Below are positions 45,271-57,271 of a DNA stretch of 64,000 bases, in pieces (positions within the stretch are counted from its first letter, which is position 1; every line of letters starts with the position of its first letter). This DNA is from Dryas octopetala. Lineage: Eukaryota; Streptophyta; Magnoliopsida; Rosales; Rosaceae. Below the pieces are notes generated by a model. It ran no database searches. It was not told where the DNA came from and saw nothing but the letters and a program-made list of their open reading frames with translations. A program made the position numbers and the translations under genes. The stretch covers positions 25,557,322 to 25,621,321 of the forward strand of contig OY992835.1 of NCBI GenBank assembly GCA_963921425.1, written 5' to 3'.

Positions 45271-48012
45271 TTAATATGAGAACTCATGGCCTCGAAGTGA
45301 GATATATTTCTTGACCCAAATGGCAATGTCCTCCGCACAGGCCTGGGCCTGAGGGGTCTTGAGAAGCATATCAAGGGTTGCAAATTCATGAACAGCATCT
45401 TTATACTCCAGCACAGGTGCATCAACATTTACCTTCCGAAGCTCCTCCGAGTAAGCAATGGCACGGTCTCTCATCCAATCATGTTCTGCCACCACTGTAA
45501 GGGTCGGAGGCATGAGCTTTAAAGGTGGCCCCCTGTCTGGGACAAGAGGATTGGCAGCTGGGTGGTCCAAGTTAAACTCTTCCTCGGGTAAGAATAATTT
45601 CCATGCTAGTATGCACATTGCCTTGTCATAGAAATAGGAATTTGCCAATTTTATCTCAGAATGTGTGGGAACAATCCCAACAAAGAACGGATACATAAGG
45701 ACCTGACAAACCACCTTCACAGGGTCCAGAAGCTTCCCTGCCTCTACAGCTTTACGAGCCACATAGTCTGCAATGTTAGCACCGCAGCTCACACCAAGGA
45801 GAACACATCTGTTTGTGATATCAAAACAAGTTAGAAATTTGGCAATCAAGCTTTCTTGTAGAGTAGTTTCCAGAAAGGGAAAAAAAAAAAAAACAGAAGA
45901 AATTATATTTACAGAACCAAAAAGAGCATAGAACTAAGTGGTATTTAGTACTTAATGCATAAACTGTTCTGTCACCCTATACCTAATGCTAGGACACAGC
46001 TTTTAAGTTTAAACATAGTGCACATGAAACAGCCAAGAATGCCCATGAAAGAAAGAAAGGCAAAGATATTCTTATAGAAGCAACTTGAAGAACGCAAAGA
46101 TTTATCTTATATTAACAGATACGAAGACCATTCCATCCCCCAGTATTTGATCAAACTATTACCTCTTATCATCAAGAAATTTTCTTGAGATCCGCCAACA
46201 AATTATGATGAAAACAATAACATTTTACTCTCAATCTACATGAATCCAACATATACTCTAACTCAAGGGATCCATGTATCAGACAGGGCAAACAAAAGCA
46301 AAAATATTTTAGAAGAAAACCAACCATGCCAAAATTCTATGGCAAAGTAAAATCCAAGATATCGGCAAATACCTTGCCACTTTTAGTTGAAACTAGACCT
46401 ATTAGCGTATCTATCTACTTATACATAGCCTAGGTCTACATATGCGTGCATGTTGCTATGGTGATATGCCCACGCATGAGAGTCAGCAATATTATTTTGG
46501 ATAAGAAACAAAACTTCATTACAAAGAGAGGCAGGAGAAAATATCTGCCCAATGGCAAAGGGAAAAAAAAAAGGAAGTAAAAAGCAAAAGCCATAGCCAA
46601 TAAAAAATTCAACAGCAATGATTTATTCCCCCAAAATCTTAGATAAGAATTAGCTTATCCAAATTGTACTGGCACCATAAAATAAGATGCTAGATCACTA
46701 ATTCCCCTTCTACATTTGCATAAACCATCAACCCATCAACCTTAAAATTAACAAAACTCAAACGTTAAAGCATTGCCAGCAGCAACCAGCCTAGACACTA
46801 TTTTAGTTAGGAAAACTAGTGCAAGATTTGGCTAACAATATTTCCATAAAAATATACACTTTCCAATGAAATAAGTATCGTAACTCAGACACGAGCAACC
46901 AATAACAAGAAATCAACTCATGGATCTCATAAACTTCAAAGAGATACCTTGATACTTTGAGCACAAGCAATGCAGATCATACACAGAAATTTACACAAGC
47001 TGAACTAAGGATTGTAAAGTCATATATTTATATCCTCCTTAGCAGATAAGAATTGGTACATACTATATAGTCACGAATCATAACACACTGGACAGAAATG
47101 CAAGTTAAAATCTAAATAAAATTATAACCTGGATGGATCTCCATGGGCAGCCAACCAGGGCTCAACCATTGATGCCCCGAAAGCGTCCACAATATGCCGA
47201 TTAACATCAGACTTCTTGAATTCCACAGCGCCTTTTCCACCTCCCATGGACTTACTACACTCAGCCAAATTGGCCTGCTTCCCCAGCCAATTCAACACCT
47301 TCAACCCGTCCTCGAACGCCGCCGGGTACCGATTCTCCGGCGCAAGACGATACCCGACCGCCAAAACGATGACGTCGCACAATTTGGCGATCCGCCGACA
47401 GAAGACGTCGTTGGCCACCGAGTCATTGCTCCCACTAACCCAACCACCACCGTGAAATTGCAATATGACCGGCAATTTTCGACCATTCTTGGTCAAATTC
47501 ATCGGCGAGTACCCTCTGTACACTCCGGGGCCAGTGCTGGCTATCAAATTCAAGCCCTCAACGTCATTGCTGTAGCCGTAACTGTTCCTTCTCGGCGTCG
47601 CATTCACCGTATTGGACACTGCCGTATTGCCATAGCTGTTGCGCCGAGAAGCGCATGGTGGCAAATTGTTAAGGTTCTGTCGGCTCGAATCGGATTGTGG
47701 AGATGAGGGATTGAGATCGGATCGTTTGGAGCTAGGCGGAGCCCTAGGTTTGGAAGATGGTTCGGGTGGGTTGAGAGCGGATTCGGGTAGGAAGATTCGG
47801 ATGGAGAGGGAAGTGAATGGGTCGATGTGGATGTCCTTGGTGGCAACGCCGTCGTCGAATAGAGGATTGGGTGAGGCGATGGTTTCTTCGGGTCGGGACG
47901 TGACTCCGAAGGCGTCGAACTCGTCGGGTTGGGTTTGGATCCGGTTCTGCAAACGGTGCTTCAAGAGGAACTTGAAGAACACGCTATAGAGCTTCACAGC
48001 TACGCTTGGCAT
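45271..48012 (-). CDS. CXE11: Carboxylesterase of the CXE11/CXE16 type (GID1/HSL-like alpha/beta-hydrolase)
   Basis: Two exons: 47129-48012 and 45271-45808, with a 1320-bp intron; 1422 nt, 473 residues. It has the HSL-family oxyanion motif HGGGW (His187), the nucleophile motif GVSCG (Ser302), Asp405 (in AEHDWMRDR) and His435 (in AVHEF), a complete catalytic triad. The upstream part (about 80-160) is a serine/proline-rich, probably disordered linker with two copies of RRNSYG. Such enzymes hydrolyse small esters in the cytosol; the natural substrate is unknown. From memory this longer branch is CXE11 and CXE16 in Arabidopsis; position next to PGAP1 favours CXE11. The intron splits the codon just before the nucleophile region. 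Confidence 0.9.
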
Positions 48013-48827
48013 TTCTCTCTCTCTCCAAATCTATCACCCTTCCCTCTCTCTCTCTCTACAAATCGTGTGAGTTTGCAGAGACTGGAAATGAAAAACGGTG
48101 TCGTTCTGGGTATCAGTGTAAATTCATGGAAGATTAAGGATTGAGATTCGGGATTAATCTCCCGTGAATGGATCACATGGGATTAGGGTTTTGTAATCTG
48201 GGATTGCTTGAATCTAATGCTTCAATGGCGTAAGAGATAGACAAAGAGGTTAGAAAGACAAGAGAAGCAGGTGCGTAATGCGCACACATGCAACTTTACG
48301 GCTCTTTTAAAAAATTTCCATTTTTCTATTTTTTTTAGTTATTTATTTCTTGAATAATTTTTTTTTTCGGGCATTTCGGGAGGATTCTGGATTTTCAGGA
48401 TTCCAGGTAGAGGAGAGCAGGAAATGAGGTGGCTCTATGTAGTAACGACAGCTATAATCCTCTGCGGTTTATTTTTTTCTGCAATCAGTTAAAAGCTGCA
48501 ATTTCATGTTGTACCCTATAGAAGTTGGATTGTTGAGTACAAATTGTTAAGCGCGAGCTTGGGCGATCAGTCGATCACATCATTATTGATGAAGCTCTAC
48601 CACTGCAAAAGTAGGCCTGCACGCAGTGGATCAGCATGCGAAAGGTGGCCGACGGATCTGCTTCGGCAAACGGGAAATGAACCCCAATCATGTTGTACAG
48701 TTGCACCTGCCACATCACGAAACCATTTCTTAATCACCGTATTAAAATGTAAAAATCAACACAAATTATACTTGCATGATTAATACATGTTATATGGTGG
48801 ATATAGTATTAATAATACCGGTAGATT
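48013..48827. promoter_or_regulatory. Carboxylesterase 5' leader and promoter
   Basis: CT runs at 48013-48030 and 48043-48058 lie in the leader (GA-rich in the other strand). Beyond about 48300 the sequence is AT-rich up to the left edge of the satellite array; no gene is seen. Confidence 0.45.
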
Positions 48828-51800
48828 TAGAATTGTCAAAAGATGACATGAAAAGTTACTAAATATAATTTAAAATACATTTAGGGTACAATAAACATTT
48901 AAAATTTTTCGATTTATAAATTAAAATTATCAATGAACGACTTAGGATGCTTTAAGTAACGATTTGAAAAACTCAATGATATGACTTGGGACTCGTCAAA
49001 ACATGACCTAAAATGTCATCAGGTACAATTTGAAATGCATCAAGGTATAAACATTTAAAATCTTTCGAGTTACGAACTTAAATTCTAAATAAACAACTTA
49101 GGATGCCATAAGTAACGACTTCAGAAGCCTTGAGGAACAACTTGAGAAACTCTAAAGTATGACTTAGAAAACATCAAAGCATGACTTGGAATGTCAATAG
49201 ATACAATTTGAAATGCACCAATGGTATAAACATTTAAAATCTCTCCGGTTACGAACATAAATTCTAAATGAACGACTTAAAATGTCCAAAGGAACGACTT
49301 TAGATGTCTTAAGAAACAACTTAAGAAACTCTATGGTAAGACTTAGGAATGGTCAAAACATAACTTGGAATGTCACTAGGTAAAATTTGAATAGCACCTA
49401 GGGTATAAACATTTAAAATCCTTCGAGTTACGAATTGAAATTCTCAAGGAACGACTTAAGATGCCCTAAGGAACGACTTAAGAAACATAAGGGTATGACT
49501 TGAAAATCATCAAAACATGACTTGAAATGCCATTATGTACAATTTGAAATGCACCTAAGGTATAAACATTTAAAATCCATCGAGTTACGAATTGAAATTC
49601 TCAAGGAACGACTTGAAAAACTCTAGGATATGACTTGGGAACCGTCAAAACATGACTTGGGAACCGTCAAAACATGACTTGAAATGTTACTAGGTACAAT
49701 TTGAAATGCACCCAGGGTATAAATATTTAAAATTCTTCAAGTTACGAACAAAAATTCTCAAGAAACGAATTAGGATGCCCAAAGGAACGACTTCAAATGC
49801 CCAAACGAACGACTTGAGAAACTCTAGGGTATTACTTGAGAATTGTCAAAACATGACTTAGAATGACATTAGGTACAACTTGAAATGCACCTAGCGTATA
49901 AACATTTAAAATCATTCGAGTTACGAAATGAAATTCTCAAGGAACAACTTGAGAAATTCTAGGATACGACTTGGGAACCATCAAAACATGACTTGGAATA
50001 TCACTAAATACAATTTGAAATCCACCTAGGGTAAAAACATTTAAAATTCTACCCTAAACAAAGACTTGAGAAACTCTATGATATGATTAAGAACCGTCAA
50101 AACATGACTTGAAATGTCACCAGATACAATTTGAAATTAACCAAGGGTATAAACATTTAAAATCTCTCGAATTACGAACTGAAATTCTAAAGGAACGACT
50201 TAGGATGCCCTAAGGAATGACTTCAGATACCTTGAGGAACGATTTCAGAAACTCTATGATATGACTTGGGAACCATCAAAACATGACTTGGAATATCACC
50301 AGGTACAATTTGAAATGCACCAAGGATATAAACATTTAAAATCCCTCGAGCTACGAACTAAAATTCTAAAGGAAAGACTTGCGATGCCCAAAGGAATGAC
50401 ATGAGAAACTCTAGAATATGACTTGGGAACCATCAAACCATGACTTTTAATGTGACTAGGTACAATTTAAAATGAACATAGGGTATAAACATTTACAATC
50501 CTTCGAGTTACGAACTGAAATTCTCAAACAACGACTTAAGATGTTCTAAGGAATGACTTAAGAAACTTTATGATATGACATGAGAACCGTCAAAACATGA
50601 CTTGGAATATCATCACGTAGAATTTGAAATGCACGTAGAATTTGAAATGCACCTAGGGTATAAACATTTAAAATCTCTCGAGTTACGAACTGAAATTCTA
50701 AAGGAACGACATGTGATGCCTTAAGGAACGACTTCAAATGCCCTAAGAACATACTTGAGAAACTCTAGGGTAACACTTGGGAATGGTCAAAACATGACTT
50801 GAAATGTCACTAAATACAATTTGAAATGCATATAGGGTATAAACATTTAAAATCCTTCGAGTTACGAACTGAAATTCTCAAGGACCGACTTAGAATGCCC
50901 TAAAGAGCAACTTCAGATGCCCTAAGAAATGACTTGAGAAACTCCAGGGTAAGACTTGTGAATGGTCAAAACATGACATGAAATATCATTAGGTATAATT
51001 TAAAATGCACCTAGGGTATAAACAATTAAAATCTCTCGAGTTACGAACTAAAATTCTACAAGAATGATTTGGGATGTCCTAAATAACGACTTCAGATGCC
51101 CTAAGAAACGACATGAGAAACTCTACTGTAAGACTTGGGAATGGTTAAAACATGACTTGGAATGTTATTAGGTACAATTTGAAATGCACCTAAGGTATAA
51201 ACATTTAAAATCTCTCGAGTTACGAACTAAAATTCTTAAGGAACGACTTATGATGCTCTAAGGAACAACTTGAGAAACTATAGGATATGACTTGGGAACC
51301 ATCAAAACATGACTTGGAATGTCACTAGGTACAATTTGAAATGCACATAGGGTATAAACATTTAAAATACTTCGAGTTATAAACATAAATTCTCAAGGAA
51401 CGAATTGAGATGCCCTAAGAAACGACTTCAGATACCCAAAGGAACGACTTGAGAAACTTTGGGGTATGACTTGGAATGTCACTAGGTACAATTTGAAATG
51501 CACCTAGGGTATAAATATTTAAAATTTCTCGAGTTACGAACTGAAATTCTAAAGGAACGACTTGTGATGCCCTAAAAAACGACTTCAGATGCCTTGATGA
51601 ATGACTTAAGAAACTCTATGATATGACTTGGGAACCGTCAAAACATAACTTGGAATGTCACCAGGTACAATTTGAAATGCATCAAGGGTATAAACATTTA
51701 AAATTTCTCGAGTTACGAACTGAAATTCTAAAAGAAAGACTTGGGATGCCCAAATGAACGACTTGAGAAACGATAGGATATGACTTGGGAACCGTCAAAA

Positions 51801-52999
51801 CATGACTTAGAATGTGACTATGTACAATTTAAAATGCACCTAGGGTATATACATTTACAATCATTCAAGTTACGAACTGGAATTTTCAAAGAACGACTTA
51901 GGATGCTCTAAGGAACGACTTAGGATGCCCTAAGGAACGACTTCATATGCCCTAAAGAACGACTTCATATGCCCTAAGGAACGACTTCAGAAACTCTAAG
52001 GTAGGACTTGAGAATCATCAAAACATGACTTGGAATGTCATCAGATCCAATTTAAAATGCACTTAGGGTATAAACATTTAAAATTCATCGAGTTACGAAC
52101 TGAAATTCTCAAGGAACGACTTGAGAAACTCTAGGATATGACTTAGGAATCGTAAAAAAATGACTTGGAATTTCACTAAATACAATTTGAAATGCACCTA
52201 GGGTATAAACATTTCAAATTCTTCGAGTTACGAAGAGAAATTCTCAAGTAACGAATTGGGATACCCTAAGGAACGACTTCAAATGCCTAAAAGAACGACT
52301 TAAGAAACTCTAGGGTATGACTTGAGAATTGTCAAAACATGACTTGCAATGTCACTAAATACAATTTAAAATGCACCTAGGGTATAAACATTTAAAATCT
52401 CTCGAGTTACGAACTGAAATTCTAAAAAAACGACTTGTGATGCCCTAAAGAACCACTTCAGATGCCCTAAGAAACGACTTGAGAAACTTTAGGGTAAGAC
52501 TTGTGAATGGTCAAAACATGACTTGGAATGTTATTAGGTACAATTTCAAATGCACATAGGGTATAAATATTTAAGATTTTTCGAGTTACGAACTAAAATT
52601 CTAAAAGAATGATTTTGGATGCTTTAAAAAACGACTTCAAATGCCCTAAGAAACGACTTGAGAAACTCTAGTGTAAGACTTGGGAATGGTTAAAACATGA
52701 CTTGAAATGTCATTAAGTACAATTTAAAATGCACCTAGGGTATAAACATTTAAAATCTTTCGTGTTACGAACTAAAATTCTCAAGGAATGACTTGGGATG
52801 CCCAAAGGAACGACTTAAGATGCCCTGAAGAACGATTTAAGAAACTCTTGGGTATGACATGAGAATCATCAAAACATGACTTGGAATGTCATGAGGTACA
52901 ATTTGAAATGCATCTAAGGTATAAACATTTAAAATCTCTCTAGTTATGAACTGAAATTCTCAAGGAACGACTTAAGAAACTCTAGGATATGACTTGAGA
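48828..52999 (+). repeat. Array, left arm (about 25 units)
   Basis: Head-to-tail units with the constant block read as TAAACATTTAAAAT on the + strand; first units (to about 49000) and their edges are the most degraded. Confidence 0.9.
51893..52005 (+). repeat. Amplified 22-bp modules in one array unit
   Basis: Five successive modules (GAACGACTTAGGATGCTCTA, then GACTTAGGATGCCCTAAGGA and two with GACTTCATATGCCCTAA) make this unit 224 bp instead of 179, two modules more than usual. Confidence 0.85.
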
Positions 53000-55713
53000 A
53001 TTTCAATTTGTAACTCGAGAGATTTTAAATATTTTATACCCTCGGTGCATTTCAAATTGTATCAAATGACATTCCAAGTCATGTTTGGATCATTCTCAAG
53101 TCTTACCCTAAAGTTTCTCAAGTCGTTCCTTAGGACATCTGAAGTCGTTCCTTAAGTCATCTCAAGTCGTTCCTTTAGAATTTCAGTTCGTACCTCGAGG
53201 AATTTTTAATGTTTATACCCTTGGTGCATTTCAAATTGTACCTAATGACATTCTAAGTTAAGTTTTGACCATTCCCAAGTCTTACCTTAGAGTTTCTCAA
53301 GTCCTTACTTAGGTTATCTGAAGTCGTTCCTTAGAGCATCATAAGTCGTTCCTTTAGAATTTCAGTTTTTAACTCGAGAGATTTTAAATGTTTATACCCT
53401 AGGTGCATTTCAAATTGTACCTAATGATATTTCAAGTTATGTTTTGACCATTCTCTAGTCATACCCTAGAGTTTTTGAAGTCGTTCCTTAGGGCATCTGA
53501 AGTCATTCCTTGAGAATTTCAGTTCGTAACTCGAAGAATTTTAAATGTTTATACCCTAAGTGCATTTCAAATTGTACCTGGTGACATTCCAATTCATGTT
53601 TTGATGGTTCCCAAGTTATATCATAGAGTTTCTGAAGTCGTTACTCAAGACATCTAAAGTCGTTTCTTAGGGCATCACATGTCGTTCTTTTAGAATTTCA
53701 ATTCGTAACTCGAGAGATTTTAAATGTTTATACCCTTGGTGTATTTTAAATTGTACCTTGTGACATGTCAAGTCATAGCATAGAGTTTCTCAAGTCGTTC
53801 CTTAGGGCATCTGAAGTTGTTCCTTAGGGCCTCGTTCCTTGAGAATTTCAGTTCGTAACTCGAAAGATTTTAAATGTTTATACCCTCAGTGCATTTCAAA
53901 TTGTATCAAATGATATTCCAAGTCATGTTTGGATCATTCCCAAGTCTTACCCTAAAGTTTCTCAAGTCATTCCTTAGGACATCTGAAGTCGTTCCTTAAG
54001 TCATCTCAAGTCGTTCCTTTAGAATTTCAGTTCGTACCTCGAGAAATTTTTAATGTTTATACCCTTGGTGCATTAGAAATTGTACTTAATGACATTCTAA
54101 GTTAAGTTTTGACCATTCCCAAGTCTTACATTAGAGTTTCTGAAGTTGTTTCTTAGGGCATCCCAAGTCGTTCCTTTAGAATTTCAGTTCGTAACTCGAG
54201 AGATTTTAAATGTTTATACCCTAGGTGTATTTCTAAATTGTACCTAATGACATTCTAAGTCATGCTTTGACCATTCTCAAGTCTTACCCTAGAGTTTCTC
54301 AAGTCCTTAGGGCATATGAAGTCGTTTCTTATGATATCTCAAGTCGTTCATTTAGAATTATAGTTCGTAACTCGAAGGATTTTAAATGTTTCTATCCTAG
54401 GTGCATTTCAAATTGTACCTAGTGACATTCCAAGTCATGTTTTGACGGTTCCTAAGTCATATCCTAGAGTTTCTCAAGTCGTTCTTTAAAGCATCCAAAG
54501 TCGTTCATTGAGAATTTCAGTTCGTAACTCGAAGGATTTTAAATGTTTGTACCCTAGGTGCATTTCAAATTGTACCTAGTGACATTCTAAGTCATGTTTT
54601 GACAGTTCCTAAATCATATCATTGAGTTTCTGAAGTCGTTTCTTAGAGCATTCTAAGTCGTTTCTTGAGAATTTCAGTGCGTAATTTGAAAGATATTTAA
54701 TGTTTATACCCTAAGTGCTTTTCAAATTGTACCTAATGACATTTCAAGTCATGTTTTGACCATTTCCTAATCTTACCCTAGAGTTTCTCAAGTCGTTCTT
54801 TAAGGCATCTGAAAGTCGTTCTTTAGGGCATCCCAAATCGTTCCTTTAGAATTTCAGTTCGTAACTCGAGAAATTTTAAATGTTTATACCATTGGTGCAT
54901 TTCAAATTGTACCTAATGACATTCCGAGTCATACCTTAGAGTTTCTGAAGTCGTTCTTTTAGAATTTCAGTTCGTAACTCGGGGCATTTGAAATGTTTAT
55001 AAACAAGGGTATAAACATTTGAAATGCACCTAGTCAAAAGTTTGTAACTAATGTATTTCCAAGTCATGTTTTGACAATTCTCAAGTCTTACCCTAGAGTT
55101 TCTAAAGTCGTTTCTTAGGGCATCTGAAGTTGTTATTTAGGGTATCCCAAATCGTTTATTGAGAATTTCTGTTCGTAACTCGAAGGATTTTAAATGTTTA
55201 TATCCTATGTGCATTTTAAATTGTACCTAGTGATATTGCAAGTCATGTTTTGGCGATTCCCAAGTCATACGTTAGAGTTTCTGAAATCGTTCTTTTAAGT
55301 ATCTGAAGTTGTTCCTTAGGGCATCCCAATTCGTCTATTGAGAATTTATGTTCGTAATTTGAAGAATTTTAAATGTTTATACCCTAAGTGCATTTCAAAT
55401 TGTACCTAGTGACATTCCAAGTCATGTTTTGACGGTTCCCAAGTCATATCCTAGAGTTTATCAAGTCGTTACTTAGAGCATTTTAAGTCGTTCCTTAAGA
55501 ATTTATGTTCGTAACTCCACAGATTTTAATTGTTTATAACCTAGGTGCATTTCAAATTGTACCTAGTAATATTCAAAATCATGTTTTGACGATTCTCAAG
55601 TCGTTCATTTGGGCATCTGTAGTCGTTTCTTTGGGTATCCTAATTCGTTTCTTGAGAATTTCTGTTCATAACTCAAAGAATTTTAAATGTTTATACCTTA
55701 GGTGCATTTCAAA
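53000..55713 (-). repeat. Array, right arm in inverted orientation (about 15 units)
   Basis: The same unit is read as TTTTAAATGTTTATACC and TCAAGTCGTTCCTTAG on the + strand, spaced 179, 157 or near 150-180. A short doubly inverted scrap lies at 54985-55040, where TTTATAAAC meets TATAAACATTTGAAATGC. Confidence 0.9.
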
Positions 55714-55756
55714 CCTAACATGTAACCTCTATAAAACCTACTCTACACCCTAGAAA

Positions 55757-55953
55757 GGGAAATACCCTTCAAATAGTGGAAAATACCCTTCAAATAGGGG
55801 TAAATACACTTCAAATTGGGAAGAACTTTATTATGAATTAAAATGATTTTCTTATGAATTAAAATGATTTTCTTATAAATTAAAAGGACTTTATTATGAA
55901 TTAAAAATTTTTTCTTATAAATTATTATAAATTAAAAGGATTTTCTTATAAAT
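55757..55953. repeat. Two adjoining ~21-bp minisatellites at the right array edge
   Basis: Three units of AAATACCCTTCAAATAG type (55757-55818) are followed by five or six AT-rich units of AATGATTTTCTTATGAATTA type (55827-55953). Their period is close to the 22-bp array module, but the sequences differ. Confidence 0.8.
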
Positions 55954-57271
55954 TTTAAAATACCTTCGATCTTCGTCTAAAAACTATTTTCCTTTTAACA
56001 TATAACTTAATTACACTTACAATTATAAAAAATAATTTTTTTCATATTAAGATTATGTTTTGGTCCTAGAAACCATGAGACCATCATAAATTTTTCTTTT
56101 TAACTCTTTTTTTTCATGGCTTAAAAAAGATCAAATGGTGAGTGGAGACTGAGTTTTATAACTAGTGAACAGTACATGGTTAAAGACCCATTAAAGTTTG
56201 TGTAAATCATGTCTATTCAACTTGGGACCATTGGATGTATTAATGGAGTAAAGGTGAAATGAAATTGTGAGCAATAATAAGATGACAAGTAAACAAGTGG
56301 ATAACCATTAATTTCGCATGCAAAATAAACAAGGTCACTTTCATACACTACTTATCCTTTCCATCTTTTTTCCTTTTTCACCGCGTCATTTTATGGGTAT
56401 TCAATGACTTTAGTTCAGTGGTCAGATTATTTTGTGCATTATTCAAATTAGTTTCCAAAAGTGTACTTGGACCGATTGGTTTATCCTCGTCAGCAACAGG
56501 TAGGCCATTAATAATGCGAACCAAGATGAATTATTATTGTAACGACTTGTTGCTAAGCAAACAAGTTGGCCAATCCAGCTCAATTGCTCAACCATACATG
56601 AAAGACTTTCAACATTGGATGTGTCACAGGCTTGGCTAAGCCTAAACTTGCTATTGCTGGATGGTCATTTGGGCATGACAGGAAACTCTCAGACACCCCA
56701 TTAAAAGACCTTGCAACAATGAAATGTCAACTCTGACTTGACTCTGGAATTTAAGCGGTATAGGAGATGATGATGGGGATGATACATTCACAAAAGAAAC
56801 ATAGTTTGATGATGATGATGATGATACATACAATACAAGTAACTAGAGATTGAGAATAGGATATCTCTATTAAACCAAATCCAAAAGTATGTAAACCACA
56901 GATATGCCAATTTCAAGCAATTTTGTCAACTTTAAAACCCTGATGAAGAAAAAGGATCAACTCTACTAACCACATCTCCAAATTGACAATGCTGTGGCAG
57001 CACCCCTTTGTTCTTCTACACCCAATCAAATATATACAGCCCACACCCCACATGGTAAACCAAAAGGGCGCTAATTGTATTCCAGATTGAGCCATTCATT
57101 TCATGCTCTGTGACTTGATCACCTGACAATCCAGATTTCAGCAGGTGCCAGAGGACCCAACAACAAGAAGATTCATATCTCAGAACTTATATAGCAAAGT
57201 CAGTCTATGGTCTGCGTAATAATTTGAATATCAAAACCACCGTAATCACATTATAGGGAATTTCTAACTTG
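55954..57271. other. Intergenic region between the array and the PP2A B' gene
   Basis: AT-rich; the right end (from about 56640) is probably the PP2A B' 3' UTR. A GATGAT microsatellite sits at 56808-56824. No gene supported. Confidence 0.5.

Larger units (their letters stand above)
48828..55713. repeat. Inverting satellite-like tandem array, 179-bp unit with 22-bp sub-repeats
   Basis: About 40 copies of a complex unit. One block is constant (ACAATTTGAAATGCACCTAG, then GTATAAACATTTAAAAT and GAGTTACGAACTGAAATTCT). It is joined to a variable number of 22-bp modules (GGAACGACTT-AGATGCCCTA) and a second constant part (GAGAAACTCTAGG-TATGAC, then GTCAAAACATGACTTGGAAT). Anchors measured at the ATAAACATTT word are mostly 179 bp apart (12 of 24 steps in the left part), with 157 (7), 135 (2) and 224 steps, so length varies by whole 22-bp modules. 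Copies run in one orientation to about 53000 and in the opposite orientation after that. No coding sequence. Confidence 0.93.

Noticed and set aside
50558-50752. Open frame within the left arm of the array
   Set aside because: Same reason: a chance gap between stops in repeated DNA.
55505-55753. Open frame of about 82 codons at the right array edge
   Set aside because: It is made only of repeat units read in one frame; other units have stops, so it is not a gene.
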